From NCBI RefSeq assembly GCF_016056275.1, contig NZ_JAECZA010000011.1, positions 1-64,000 on the forward strand: a stretch of 64,000 nucleotides of DNA. Reading direction: 5' to 3'. Within the stretch, counting starts at the first letter, position 1; every line of letters begins with the position of its first letter. This stretch comes from Dendronalium phyllosphericum CENA369 (GTDB lineage: Bacteria; Cyanobacteriota; Cyanobacteriia; Cyanobacteriales; Nostocaceae). The notes below the pieces were generated by a model that searched no databases, was not told the DNA's origin, and saw only the letters and a program-made list of their open reading frames with translations. Positions 51,888 through 61,273 of the stretch are shown one piece after another. The translations under genes and the position numbers were made by a program.

Positions 51888-52637
51888 TTATCCGAATCGA
51901 TAGCCAAAACCTCGCACAGTCACAATATATTCTGGATGACTGGGGTCTTGCTCTAATTTTTCACGCAGCCAACGAATGTGAACGTCTACAGTTTTGCTAT
52001 CGCCAACGAAATCCGGCCCCCAGACTTGATCTAGCAACTGCTCCCGCGACCAAACTCGGCGCGCGTAACTCATAAACAATTCCAGCAGCCGGAATTCTTT
52101 AGGAGACAAACTCACTTCTTGACCGCGAACCAGCACGCGACACTCTTGGGGATTCAAGGTGACATCCTTGTATTTCAAGACTGGCAGTTGTGGCAAAGTA
52201 CTTAAGCGCTGGCGACGCAATAAAGCGCGACAGCGAGCCACTAATTCCCGCATACTGAAGGGTTTAGTCAGGTAGTCATCTGCTCCTACTTCTAAGCCCA
52301 GAACGCGGTCAGTTTCACTGCCTTTAGCACTTAACATTAAAATTGGTACTGGGTTGCCTTGATGACGCAGCAAGCGGCAAATATCCAGTCCATTGATCTG
52401 AGGCAGCATCAAATCAAGAATGATCAAGTCAAAAGGAAATTCTCCGGAAGAGGGTTCAAAACTTTTCAGGTACTCTACAGCAGATCGCCCATCTGGAGCG
52501 GTTATCACCCCGTAACCTTCCTCTTCTAATGCTACAGCTAGCATCTCTTGGATTAGTTCTTCATCTTCTACCACTAGGATGCGGCTTGTTTGTCCAATAT
52601 CCGTGGCGGAATACTTAGTCGATTCACTGGTGTACAT
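51888..52637 (-). CDS. sphR: phosphate response regulator SphR (PhoB-like, OmpR family)
   Basis: ATG 52637 is preferred over the GTG at 52646. The receiver domain has the acidic pair in ILVVEDEELIQ, phospho-acceptor D75 in LIILDLMLPQING, and K in YLTKPFSMREL. The C-terminal OmpR-type winged helix includes LSPKEFRLLELFMSYARRVW and DVHIRWLREKLEQDP with VRGFGYRFG. It activates phosphate starvation genes (alkaline phosphatase, pst) with SphS. First gene of sphR-sphS-phoU. The lfi genes are divergent from it, with about 475 bases between the starts. Confidence 0.94.
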   Translation of the reverse strand: MYTSESTKYSATDIGQTSRILVVEDEELIQEMLAVALEEEGYGVITAPDGRSAVEYLKSFEPSSGEFPFDLIILDLMLPQINGLDICRLLRHQGNPVPILMLSAKGSETDRVLGLEVGADDYLTKPFSMRELVARCRALLRRQRLSTLPQLPVLKYKDVTLNPQECRVLVRGQEVSLSPKEFRLLELFMSYARRVWSREQLLDQVWGPDFVGDSKTVDVHIRWLREKLEQDPSHPEYIVTVRGFGYRFG

Positions 52638-52856
52638 TGATATCACTTAAGTTTGGGAATGTTTTTGTATCAATTTAGATAATTAAGATCATTATCTAAT
52701 TACAGTGCATCTATGAGTTATACCTTGGTGAATTCTTGGGAAAAAAGTAACAGAGGCTACATTATGCACTTTATTATAGATCGCTGCGATCGCAAGTGAG
52801 CAAGATTATTTTCGGCGTTTTTGCATCTTTAATGCCTGAATAGCTGCAATTCTGTC

Positions 52857-52885
52857 TTGACAATAGCAGATTCGGTTGAGATAAT
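52857..52885 (+). promoter_or_regulatory. sigma-70-type promoter upstream of the coiled-coil gene pair
   Basis: TTGACA at 52857-52862, exactly 17 bases, then GATAAT at 52880-52885. It points to the first coiled-coil gene with a leader of about 220 bases. A second TTGACA is at 52951. Confidence 0.6.
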
Positions 52886-53111
52886 TTAGTACAAATATAC
52901 TATAAACCTCAAACAGGAAAATATACTTGAGAAACACAAGGACGCTGATATTGACAGTTTTCTTTAGGGTTAAGTGTCTTATGTTGCTTTAATCCAGTAT
53001 TTACACTGTGCTAAAAACGCTTATTTAAAAGCTACCCTGATATCTGCATCGGGTAGTGCTTGGTATTACTTGCTACCGAATAAATTTTTGCTCATTCAAA
53101 GGAGTTGGAGT

Positions 53112-54095
53112 ATGACTATAGTTGCAGTCAAGGACAACAAACAGCAGTTAATGCAAGCATTTCAACAAATCTTGGCAGAAAGAAAAAAACTAGAATCAAA
53201 AATAGCAACTAAACAAGAAGAAGCAGAAAAGGCGAAAAACCAGGAAATTCTGGCTGCGGCTTCTACATACACTGTTGATAGTATTGTCAAAGGCTTGGCA
53301 GATTTACAATTGGAGTTTGGTAGCATTGTTAATTCTCTATCTGAAAAATTAGCTCAGGAAAACTCCAAATTAGATGAGCTAAATAGAGGGATAGAAATTG
53401 CAACTCAACGTTTACAAGAACTGCAAAGAATTAGAGTTGTAGCAGATACGTTAGATATTTTAACTCAAGAACACCAAGAAAAGTTAAAAACCCTAGAGCA
53501 AGATATTGCTAGCAAGCGGGAAGCACTAGAAAAAGAAATTGCAATTAGACGTAAAGAATGGCAGAAAGAACAAGCAGAATATGAAGAAGCATTACAAGTA
53601 TACAACGATTCATCTGCTAAAGAACGCCAGCGAGAACAAGAAGAATATCAATATAAATTAGAAACTACTCGTAAGCTAAATACAGATGCTTACGAAGCCA
53701 AAAAGCGCAACCTAGAAAGAGAAATCCAAGAAAATACTCAACAAAAAGATAAAGACTGGGCAGAACGAGAAAAAATACTGACCGAACGCCAAGCTTTATT
53801 TACAGAGTATCAACAAAAAATCTCAGCATTTCCTAGCGAATTGGAAGAAGCAGTTAAGAAAGCTAGAGAAGAAGCAATTAAAGAAACAAGTCAGAGAGCT
53901 AAAATCGAAGCTGATTTATTTGATAAAGAATGGGAAGGCAACAAACAAAGTTATGAATTAAAAATCCAAGCCTTGGAAGAGACAATCAAAAAACAAACTG
54001 AACAAATAGAAAGTGTTTCTAATCAACTACAAGCGGCATTAAAGCAGTCCCAAGATTTGGCAATGAAAGCTTTTAATAGTTCTAGCTCTAAATAG
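53112..54095 (+). CDS. coiled-coil protein, candidate LfiA-like filament protein
   Basis: Start at ATG 53112 (MTIVAVKDNKQQLMQAFQQI), which has GGAGTTGGAG just upstream; the longer frame from GTG 52974 adds non-conserved residues. 327 residues, almost all helical coiled coil with strongly charged heptads (LEREIQENTQQKDKDWAERE, KLKTLEQDIASKREALEKEI). No enzyme motif, membrane helix or signal. It is paralogous to the next gene. From memory, alr4504/alr4505 (LfiA/LfiB), which co-assemble into filaments, are next to sphR (all4503) in Anabaena. The same arrangement occurs here. The name is given as a candidate on synteny and build, not on alignment. Confidence 0.72.
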   Translation: MTIVAVKDNKQQLMQAFQQILAERKKLESKIATKQEEAEKAKNQEILAAASTYTVDSIVKGLADLQLEFGSIVNSLSEKLAQENSKLDELNRGIEIATQRLQELQRIRVVADTLDILTQEHQEKLKTLEQDIASKREALEKEIAIRRKEWQKEQAEYEEALQVYNDSSAKERQREQEEYQYKLETTRKLNTDAYEAKKRNLEREIQENTQQKDKDWAEREKILTERQALFTEYQQKISAFPSELEEAVKKAREEAIKETSQRAKIEADLFDKEWEGNKQSYELKIQALEETIKKQTEQIESVSNQLQAALKQSQDLAMKAFNSSSSK

Positions 54096-54138
54096 TCAGT
54101 GTTTGTATTATCTTCCTTTGAATTAGTGGAGGTTTATT

Positions 54139-55218
54139 GTGCCAGTAAAAAAACCAACAGAGAAAAGTACAAAAGTAGAGATTCTTCAGGCATATGAAGA
54201 TTTAGCAAAAGAAACAGTTGCACTTAAATCTCAACTTAACCAAGTCCAGAAAGATAGCCAATCTACAACTAAAGAAAAGCCCAAGGTAGAACAAAATATA
54301 ACTATGAATCAGCCTACTACTGTCCAGCAAAAGATGAATTATACAATTGAAAGCCTGGCAAAAATTCAGTTGGGTTTTGGTAGTGCTGCTAATGAATTAT
54401 CAGAACAATTAACTACAAAAGCTTCTAAATTGGCAGAAATTAGACAAGATGTAGAAGAGGAAGTCGAACAATTAAAACAGTTACATAATTTAGAAGTTGC
54501 TGAAAATACATTAGATATCTCGATCGAAGCCTACGAAAATAATTTCAAGACTTATCAGGATGAGTTTAACCAACGTTATGAAATATTGTCCCAAGAAATA
54601 CTAGAACAAAGAATTGCTTGGCAAAAAGAACAAGAAGAATATAAAGTTACAATTAAAGAACGGAATGAAAACCTCAATAAAATTCGCCAACGAGATACAG
54701 CAGAATATAAATATGATTTAGAACTCCAGCGCCAACTAGAGACTGATGAATACGAACAAAGACAGAAAGCGCTATCTAAACAATTAGAAGAATTTCAACA
54801 AGAAACAGAAAAACAATGGACTGAACGAGAAAAAGCAATTTCGGAGCGAGAGAAACAATTTGAGGAGTCTAAAGCTAAGGTAGAAGCTTTGCCTAAAGAT
54901 AAAGAAGCGGCCCTCAAAAAAGCTACAGAAGAAGGCAAAGGAATTGCTCATTACCAAGCCAAAGTCAAAGCAGATTTATATGCTAAAGAAGTAGAAGGGC
55001 AAAAGCGTTTCTACGAACAAAGATTACAATCTCTAGAACAAACAATTACTAATCAAGAAACCCGGATTGAAAACCTTTCTAAACAGCTTGACTCAGCACT
55101 CAAACAAGTTCAAGATTTAGCAGTTAAGGCTATTGAAGGAACTGCCAATGTGAATTCATACCAAGCAATCAAAGAAATAGCTTTAGAACAAGCAAAAAGT
55201 CAAGTTAAAAATAAATAA
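54139..55218 (+). CDS. coiled-coil protein, candidate LfiB-like filament protein
   Basis: GTG start at 54139 with GGAGG 8 bases upstream. 359 residues, helical and charged. It has blocks in common with the preceding protein: KIQLGFGSAANELSEQL against LQLEFGSIVNSLSEKL, WTEREKAISEREKQF against WAEREKILTERQALF, and AKVKADLYAKEVEGQ against AKIEADLFDKEWEGN. The N-terminus is basic (PVKKPTEKSTKVEILQAYED). The spacing of 43 bases suggests one operon. A terminator follows at 55268. The candidate name rests on gene order recalled for Anabaena (alr4505). Confidence 0.72.
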   Translation: MPVKKPTEKSTKVEILQAYEDLAKETVALKSQLNQVQKDSQSTTKEKPKVEQNITMNQPTTVQQKMNYTIESLAKIQLGFGSAANELSEQLTTKASKLAEIRQDVEEEVEQLKQLHNLEVAENTLDISIEAYENNFKTYQDEFNQRYEILSQEILEQRIAWQKEQEEYKVTIKERNENLNKIRQRDTAEYKYDLELQRQLETDEYEQRQKALSKQLEEFQQETEKQWTEREKAISEREKQFEESKAKVEALPKDKEAALKKATEEGKGIAHYQAKVKADLYAKEVEGQKRFYEQRLQSLEQTITNQETRIENLSKQLDSALKQVQDLAVKAIEGTANVNSYQAIKEIALEQAKSQVKNK

Positions 55219-55267
55219 GTAGTTTGGAGAGACGTTACTAAGTTATTAATATTTGACTAAAAGCCAA

Positions 55268-55307
55268 ATATCCCCGACTTATTTGAAAAGTCAGGGATTT
55301 TGTTTTT
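55268..55307 (+). terminator. terminator of the coiled-coil operon
   Basis: ATCCCCGACTT and AAGTCAGGGAT pair with one mismatch, followed by TTTGTTTTT. It lies about 50 bases after the second coiled-coil gene. Confidence 0.85.
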
Positions 55308-55345
55308 CATAAATAATTTATGATTGCAATATTTGTTATTGATAT

Positions 55346-55459
55346 TTATTGCTCTGTTTTCTCTGGTTTTCCATTATTAAGAGGTTTTTTTCTATTGTTA
55401 TTTGTTGTGCTCGCTATTTTCTGGGATGGTTGATTGGAATTGGGTTGTTGGCTAGACAT
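55346..55459 (-). CDS. 37-residue protein with PLNNGKP motif (small protein A)
   Basis: A short minus-strand frame from ATG 55459 to TAA at 55346. It begins MSSQQPNSNQPSQKIAS and ends RKKPLNNGKPEKTEQ. The product is disordered-looking, rich in Asn, Gln, Ser and Lys, with no hydrophobic segment. It shares PLNNGKPxxTE with the next small frame, which lies 220 bases away on the same strand, and the codons used for that motif are partly different. That argues for selection on the peptide. There is no strong ribosome site. Function unknown. Confidence 0.55.
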   Translation of the reverse strand: MSSQQPNSNQPSQKIASTTNNNRKKPLNNGKPEKTEQ

Positions 55460-55677
55460 AAAATTTTACTTGTAAATTGACTCTAAGCTTTATATACAAC
55501 AAGCATATTACTGATTTCGGAAATAGTCAAAAATTTGACACACAAAAATAGAGATGCGAATATCAAAGCATCTCTATAAAAGAGGTAACCCATTCTTTTT
55601 AAACTTTGAAAAAATAAAATTTTTAGCAGGTGTCTTGACCAAATATATTTAAGGATTTAAATATCTGCTTCAGTAAC

Positions 55678-55803
55678 TCATGCTTTTTCATCCAATTTTT
55701 TGTGTTGCTGTTCGTTGGTGTTATTTTTCTCGCTTTGGAAGCGGACAGCACCTGGCTCAGTTTGACGCGGCTTGCCATTGTTAAGAGGTTGGCGGCGAGT
55801 CAT
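55678..55803 (-). CDS. 41-residue protein with PLNNGKP motif (small protein B)
   Basis: A minus-strand frame from ATG 55803 to TGA at 55678. It begins MTRRQPLNNGKPRQTEPGAV and continues with RFQSEKNNTNEQQHKKLDEK. Basic N-terminus, polar Asn/Gln-rich tail, no membrane segment. PLNNGKP is near the N-terminus here and near the C-terminus in small protein A. I recall no named family. No clear ribosome site is seen upstream, and the gene lies between hisA and small protein A on the same strand as both. Confidence 0.55.
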   Translation of the reverse strand: MTRRQPLNNGKPRQTEPGAVRFQSEKNNTNEQQHKKLDEKA

Positions 55804-55879
55804 AGAAATATACCCACTGTTAGTGAATCTGCTATCTTTACTACGAGAGTGTTAATTGCTATTCCAGAAATCTAAAAAA

Positions 55880-55900
55880 TAACCGACTACTAGTCGGTTA
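55880..55900. terminator. terminator-like palindrome downstream of hisA
   Basis: TAACCGACTA and TAGTCGGTTA are exact complements around a single C, with A/T runs on both sides (AAAAAA before and AAAAAATT after). It lies 36 bases past the hisA stop on the minus strand, where a T-run follows. Confidence 0.75.
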
Positions 55901-55935
55901 AAAAATTAAGTTTTGTGCCTGAATTATTCATGTTG

Positions 55936-56709
55936 TCAAGCAAAGGTGGAAAAACCTAGATTTGGTGGTATGTCCTGAATGCGTCCCGGCCCGATCGCGC
56001 GTAATGCTTCCTTCAAAGAAATATCGCCAGTATACAAGGCACGACCGACAATTACCCCAGTTACGCCTTGTGGTTCTAACGCCAATAGACTCAACAAATC
56101 GGTGACAGAACTTACTCCCCCAGAGGCAATTACAGGGATAGAAATGGCAGCCGTAAGTTCTCGCAAAGCATCTAAATTCGGGCCTGTGAGAGTGCCGTCA
56201 CGATGGATATCAGTATAGATAATGGCAGCCGCGCCCAATTCTTGCATTTGTACGGCTAGTTGAGTTGCTAAAACTTCTGAGGTTTCTAACCAGCCGCGAG
56301 TTGCAACCAATCCATTACGGGCATCAATGCCAATGATAATTTTTTCGGGAAACTCTTGACAGAGTTCTTGCACTAATTGGGGTTGTTCTACAGCAATGGT
56401 TCCGAGAATTGCCCACTGTACGCCTAAATTGAATACTTGTTGTACGCTAGTGCGATCGCGCAATCCCCCACCAACTTCAATAGGCACTGATACAGCTTGA
56501 GCGATCGCTTCAATTGCCCTTAAGTTAACTACTTTACCTGCTTTCGCACCATCTAGATCGACTATGTGTAACCTAGTCGCACCCTCATCGACCCACTGTT
56601 GAGCAACATCAACAGGATTTTCGCTAAAAACTTGCGATCGCTCGTAGTCTCCTTGATAAAGTCGCACGCAACGACCTTCTAGTAAATCAATAGCTGGAAT
56701 TACATCCAT
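55936..56709 (-). CDS. hisA: HisA, phosphoribosylformimino-AICAR-phosphate isomerase
   Basis: Histidine synthesis, the Amadori rearrangement of ProFAR. The 257-residue (beta-alpha)8 barrel has catalytic D8 in [20 protein letters not shown] and the second Asp in [16 protein letters not shown]. Also seen are [12 protein letters not shown] and [15 protein letters not shown] on the phosphate-binding side, and [12 protein letters not shown]. The gene is 14 bases downstream of the PBP2 gene on the same strand, so the two may be co-transcribed. The ATG at 56709 is the natural start. Confidence 0.96.
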   Translation of the reverse strand: MDVIPAIDLLEGRCVRLYQGDYERSQVFSENPVDVAQQWVDEGATRLHIVDLDGAKAGKVVNLRAIEAIAQAVSVPIEVGGGLRDRTSVQQVFNLGVQWAILGTIAVEQPQLVQELCQEFPEKIIIGIDARNGLVATRGWLETSEVLATQLAVQMQELGAAAIIYTDIHRDGTLTGPNLDALRELTAAISIPVIASGGVSSVTDLLSLLALEPQGVTGVIVGRALYTGDISLKEALRAIGPGRIQDIPPNLGFSTFA

Positions 56710-56723
56710 TTAACTTTCCTCAA

Positions 56724-58556
56724 TTAATCTCCAGTGCTGGTTGGTGAATCTTTTGATTGAGATGGCACGTACTTACCTGGATACTTGTGCTGAAAATATG
56801 CTTCCAGTACTTCTAAGACCATAGGGCCGCAAACAGTACCACCATGATCCCCAGAGTTTTCACCAAATGCCACAACTACAATTTCTGGTTTATTCGCGGG
56901 GGCATAAGCACCAAACCACGTATGATTTGGGCGACCGACACCTGCTTCAGCAGTACCACTCTTTCCAGATGCTGGGGCAATTGATGGTACATTCAAACGC
57001 TTACCTGTACCCTCAGTGATTACTTTCCGCAGCCCATCTCGGAGAACATTAATAGTTGTTTGCTTCATATTTAATGATTCTCGCCAGCTTTTTGCTTGTT
57101 CGTTGTCTTTAAGCAAATGCGGCTGAACTCGATATCCGCCATTAGCAGGGACAGAAAACATTATCGCTGATTGTAACGGTGTCACTTGCAGAGCGCCTTG
57201 ACCAATTGACATATTGATAGTGTCGCCTATAGTCCAAGGCATTTTCCAAGCTTTTTGCTTCCATGTCTCATCTGGAACCAAGCCTTTTGATTCTTCACTA
57301 GCAAACTCAATGCCGGTTCTTTGACCAAACCCGTATTTACGACTCCATTTAATCAAAGTTGGGCCGCCGACTTTTCTACCAACTTGATAAAAGAATGTAT
57401 CGCTACTCATCGCCATCGCTCTGGGAAATCCCAACGGCCCGAAACCCGCATGATTCCACTCACCAAAAGTCACTCCACCAATGTTAATGGAACCGAAAGT
57501 TTGTAATACTGTACCAGGAGAAAATTCACCCGATTCCAATCCAGCCGTTGTAGTGACAATTTTGAAGGTACTAGCAGGTGGAAAAGCACTCAGAGCACGA
57601 TTAACCAAAGGATGGTTTTTCCCTTGGATACTTTCCCAATCTTGCTGAGAGAGTTTTTGCTTAGAGAAGATATTCGGGTCATAGGTGGGGTGAGACACCA
57701 TTGCTAAGACAGCACCGTTATTCGGGTCAAGTGCGACAATTGCTCCTTGGGTTTTTCCTAAAGCTTTTTCGGCGGCCTTTTGTACGTCTAAATCAATAGT
57801 TAAGTGTAAATCTTTACCAGACTTTGCTTCTTTTTCTCCTAAAACCCGAATTGGCCGACCTGCGCCATCTACTTCTACTTGCTGACCGCCCCATTCACCC
57901 CTTAATGTTGTCTCATAAGCTTTTTCGATCCCCATCTGCCCAATCACATCTCCGAGTCGATATCCTTCTGCCTTCCTTTGTTTTAACTGTTCTGGAGTTA
58001 ATTCCCGCGTATATCCCAGCACATGGGCTATTTCTTTACCATGAGGATAGTAACGAACAGCTTCTGTGTTAATTTCTACTTCTGGTAATTCGTTTTTATA
58101 CTCTTTTAAAACTGTGATTTCGGCTTCGCTTAAGTCGCGGGCAATCCGGATGAGTGAAGACGAGTTAGGGCCTGCCTCTTCTAATTTCTTTTGCATCTCC
58201 TCTTGCGGGATGTGAAGAATTTTCTCTAGACGCGGCCCGACAATCGACCAAGAAGGCTTAGTATGTGCCATTGGCCACAAATAGACCGAATGAGGATAGC
58301 GCGTACTGGCTAAAAGCTTACCGTTCCGGTCGAAAATATTACCTCGTTCTGGTTGTTTGGCGATCGTCCGCACTCGGTTCGCCTCTGCTCTTTGCCGGAG
58401 TTTTGGCCCTTCAACAATTTGTAAATATGCCAAACGAGCTTCAATTCCAGCAGTCATCAATAAGGTAAATAAAATTAAAAATATTGGTTGGGAACCGCGT
58501 CCAACTGTACGCGTATCTTTCTTGCCACTTAGTAGCGAAGATGGAAACAAAGACAT
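56724..58556 (-). CDS. mrdA: penicillin-binding protein 2 (transpeptidase)
   Basis: The class B PBP for cell elongation, crosslinking peptidoglycan. ATG 58556 gives MSLFPSSLLSGKK and then the membrane helix (IFLILFTLLMTAGIEARLAY). The longer frame from 58628 is unlikely. A pedestal domain (RTIAKQPERGNIFDRNGKLL) precedes the transpeptidase part: active Ser in PPASTFKIV near residue 329, the SxD motif in AMSSDTFFYQVG (Asp in place of the usual Asn, as in other PBP2s) and KSGTAEAG. Relation to shape or RodA is not seen in the window. 610 residues is usual. Confidence 0.93.
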   Translation of the reverse strand: MSLFPSSLLSGKKDTRTVGRGSQPIFLILFTLLMTAGIEARLAYLQIVEGPKLRQRAEANRVRTIAKQPERGNIFDRNGKLLASTRYPHSVYLWPMAHTKPSWSIVGPRLEKILHIPQEEMQKKLEEAGPNSSSLIRIARDLSEAEITVLKEYKNELPEVEINTEAVRYYPHGKEIAHVLGYTRELTPEQLKQRKAEGYRLGDVIGQMGIEKAYETTLRGEWGGQQVEVDGAGRPIRVLGEKEAKSGKDLHLTIDLDVQKAAEKALGKTQGAIVALDPNNGAVLAMVSHPTYDPNIFSKQKLSQQDWESIQGKNHPLVNRALSAFPPASTFKIVTTTAGLESGEFSPGTVLQTFGSINIGGVTFGEWNHAGFGPLGFPRAMAMSSDTFFYQVGRKVGGPTLIKWSRKYGFGQRTGIEFASEESKGLVPDETWKQKAWKMPWTIGDTINMSIGQGALQVTPLQSAIMFSVPANGGYRVQPHLLKDNEQAKSWRESLNMKQTTINVLRDGLRKVITEGTGKRLNVPSIAPASGKSGTAEAGVGRPNHTWFGAYAPANKPEIVVVAFGENSGDHGGTVCGPMVLEVLEAYFQHKYPGKYVPSQSKDSPTSTGD

Positions 58557-58818
58557 AAAAAATCCTGAGATTAGTATTATCTGTATATAATTCCCGTAAA
58601 CTTCTACCAAATATTGTCGGTGTAACAATACTGAAGGATAAAGTATGAAGTATAAAGGATTAAGTTAAGACTCCACGGATGAATCCACTTGCCTTAACTT
58701 TCACCCAAGGATAAGCATTTTATTATTTATCCTACCCTTTGGGAATGCTTTCAGCGAAGGGAAGCCGCCCAAAAGGCATCTACATCATTCATGTAATCAC
58801 GGCATCCTACTGAAGATT

Positions 58819-59949
58819 ATGGCTCAAACTTTCATGCAGAATCAGAGGGGAATAACAACTTTCCAGCCACTTGATGTTGAACTGCGAAATGTATTCAAGT
58901 TTTTCCACGAAGAACCAGCAGTACATGGAGTGGACTTGGATGTGAAGCAGGGGGAATTTTTCAGTATTCTCGGCCCTTCCGGTTGTGGCAAAACAACAAC
59001 ACTACGTTTGATTGCTGGGTTTGAAAGAGCCGATGCTGGTAAGGTATTAATTCAGGGTCAGCCCATGACTAATGTGCCTCCTTATCGCCGACCCGTCAAT
59101 ACCGTATTTCAGAGCTATGCCTTGTTTAACCATCTGAATGTGTGGGATAACATTGCTTTTGGGTTGCGGTTGCAAAAAAAATTACGCAAATCAGAAATTG
59201 AAAGTAGAGTTAAAGACGCTTTAAAGTTGGTAAAAATGGAAAGCTTGCGATCGCGTTTTCCCAATCAACTCTCTGGCGGACAACAGCAGCGAGTCGCCTT
59301 GGCTAGGGCCTTAGTTAATCGTCCGGCTGTGGTGTTGCTGGACGAACCTCTAGGGGCGTTAGATTTAAAACTACGTAAGGAAATGCAGGTTGAGTTATCA
59401 AATTTACACAGAGATTTGGGCTTTACCTTTGTGATGGTGACACACGACCAAGAAGAGGCGCTATCTTTAAGCGATCGCATTGCCGTGATGAATCAAGGTA
59501 AAATCGAGCAAGTCGGCACTCCCAGCGAAATTTACGAACGTCCTCAAACATCTTTTGTTGCTGATTTTATCGGCGATACTAATTTATTCAGCGGCGAAGT
59601 TGCTGTGGTGGAATCTGCTTGCGTGCAAATTGCCACGAAAACAGGACTAAAAATTGTAGTCACCCGCGCTGAGAATACGCCCACTGAATTATCACAAGCA
59701 GTAGTGGTGAGCGTCCGTCCAGAAAAAATCCAACTTTCACTATATCAGCCCAGCGTGCTGCATAATTGCTTTGAAGGACGGCTGGTCAATGTCATGTATT
59801 TGGGAACCCACGTTAATTATGTTGTGGAATTGACCAACGGTATTAGCATTAATGTTTTACAGCCTAACACCTTTGGTAATTTGCCAGACCGCAACACACC
59901 TATTTATGCTTGGTGGCCAGAAAGTGATTGTTTAGCTATTAGCCAATAA
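58819..59949 (+). CDS. potA: polyamine ABC transporter ATPase PotA
   Basis: The ATPase of a spermidine/putrescine importer. The N-terminal nucleotide-binding domain has Walker [18 protein letters not shown]-loop [12 protein letters not shown], signature [15 protein letters not shown], Walker [13 protein letters not shown] and the switch His in [11 protein letters not shown]-terminal TOBE domain ([28 protein letters not shown]) follows. 376 residues is normal. It leads potD and potB, though gaps of about 180 and 60 bases separate the genes. Confidence 0.95.
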   Translation: MAQTFMQNQRGITTFQPLDVELRNVFKFFHEEPAVHGVDLDVKQGEFFSILGPSGCGKTTTLRLIAGFERADAGKVLIQGQPMTNVPPYRRPVNTVFQSYALFNHLNVWDNIAFGLRLQKKLRKSEIESRVKDALKLVKMESLRSRFPNQLSGGQQQRVALARALVNRPAVVLLDEPLGALDLKLRKEMQVELSNLHRDLGFTFVMVTHDQEEALSLSDRIAVMNQGKIEQVGTPSEIYERPQTSFVADFIGDTNLFSGEVAVVESACVQIATKTGLKIVVTRAENTPTELSQAVVVSVRPEKIQLSLYQPSVLHNCFEGRLVNVMYLGTHVNYVVELTNGISINVLQPNTFGNLPDRNTPIYAWWPESDCLAISQ

Positions 59950-60130
59950 TCATTAAATCTAGTACAGGTCGGCGTAAATAAACCTACCATTGGTAATTGG
60001 TAAAAAGTCTGTGGTATAAGTACTCTTTCCTTTGACTTTTGACTTTTGCCTTGTTGTACTAGTTCCCTCCCTTGATAAAGAGGAGGTTAGGGCGGGGTAA
60101 AACCTACGCTGAAATTCAGAAAGTAAACTA

Positions 60131-61213
60131 ATGATTAACAGACGGCAATTTTTACAAAAATTGACAGCAATTTCTAGTTTGTCTTTGGCTGGTTGTGGCT
60201 GGAGGCTTGCTGATGTGCGGGCTAATGCTACTAATGGTCGCAGTGACGAACTATATATTTATAACTGGACGCAATATTCAGACAAGAAATTATTGCAAAC
60301 TTTTAGCACTCAAACTGGCATGAAAGTCTTTGTGGAACCTTACGAATCCAACGAAGTCATGCTAGCTAAATTGTTAGCTGGAGGAGGGGGAAGTTATAGC
60401 CTGATATATCCTTCTGACTATATGGTGCAGAAGATGGTAGACAAAAGTTTACTAATAGAAATAAATCACCATCGCTTAATTGGATTGGAGAATTTATTTC
60501 CTCAGTTTCAAAATCCTAGTTATGACCCTAATAACCGCTATAGTATCCCCTTTAATTGGGGAACAACTGGTTTTATTTACAATTCAGAAATCCTCAAAGA
60601 TGTGCCAGAAGATTGGGATTATCTTTGGCAAAATCAGACAATACTTGAAAAACGGGTAACATTGCTCAATGATGTCCGCGAGGTGATGGGTGCTGTATTA
60701 CGGATGCTGGGTTACTCGTATAATTCCAAAAATGAAAATGAAGTCAAACAAGCTTATGAAAAATTAACAGCACTCAAACCGACGATCGCAGCCTTTAATA
60801 CCGACGCTTGGCAAAACCAAATTCTGTCAGGAGATTATCTATTAGCCATGTGTTACTCAGCAGATGCCGTCCGAGTCGGTCAGGAAAATCCCAAGCTCAA
60901 GTATGTAATACCTCGTAGTGGTTCTTCATTATGGACAGATACCATTGTGATTCCTAAATCAGCTCCCAATTTACAAGGAGCATACGCCTGGATTAACTTT
61001 ATTTTGCAACCAGAAGTGGCAGCTATAATTAGCGAAACTCTGAACATTTCTACACCTAATCGTGCAGGCTTTGAACAATTACCAAATAAAAATAAGGAGA
61101 ATGTCAATTTATTTCCCCCAATATCGCTTTTAGAAAAATGCGAACGTATTACTCCTTTAGGTGAATTTGAGGACGTTTACGAACGTTACTGGACTAGATT
61201 AACTAGCAGCTAA
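60131..61213 (+). CDS. potD: polyamine-binding lipoprotein PotD
   Basis: The solute-binding protein. The N-terminus, MINRRQFLQKLTAISSLSLA followed by GCG, has a twin-Arg motif and a lipobox Cys at residue 22, so it may be a Tat-exported lipoprotein. The body includes LYIYNWTQYSDKKLLQTFST, TGMKVFVEPYESNEVMLAKL, YSLIYPSDYMVQKMV, YSIPFNWGTTGFIYN and VIPRSGSSLWTDTIVIPKSA, all typical of PotD/PotF. It ends with the conserved YERYWTRL. It binds spermidine or putrescine in the periplasm. Between potA and potB. Confidence 0.94.
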   Translation: MINRRQFLQKLTAISSLSLAGCGWRLADVRANATNGRSDELYIYNWTQYSDKKLLQTFSTQTGMKVFVEPYESNEVMLAKLLAGGGGSYSLIYPSDYMVQKMVDKSLLIEINHHRLIGLENLFPQFQNPSYDPNNRYSIPFNWGTTGFIYNSEILKDVPEDWDYLWQNQTILEKRVTLLNDVREVMGAVLRMLGYSYNSKNENEVKQAYEKLTALKPTIAAFNTDAWQNQILSGDYLLAMCYSADAVRVGQENPKLKYVIPRSGSSLWTDTIVIPKSAPNLQGAYAWINFILQPEVAAIISETLNISTPNRAGFEQLPNKNKENVNLFPPISLLEKCERITPLGEFEDVYERYWTRLTSS

Positions 61214-61273
61214 AATAGTTATGAGTTAATAATTAATAAATTTATAGTAGTCTGGACATCAAAAAATCAGCTT

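Noticed and set aside
61120-61160. LLEKCER in PotD resembles LLEKCER in the accessory family remnants
   Set aside because: The PotD segment is part of the normal conserved PotD C-terminus (ending YERYWTRL), and the DNA does not contain the palindrome; the match is coincidence.
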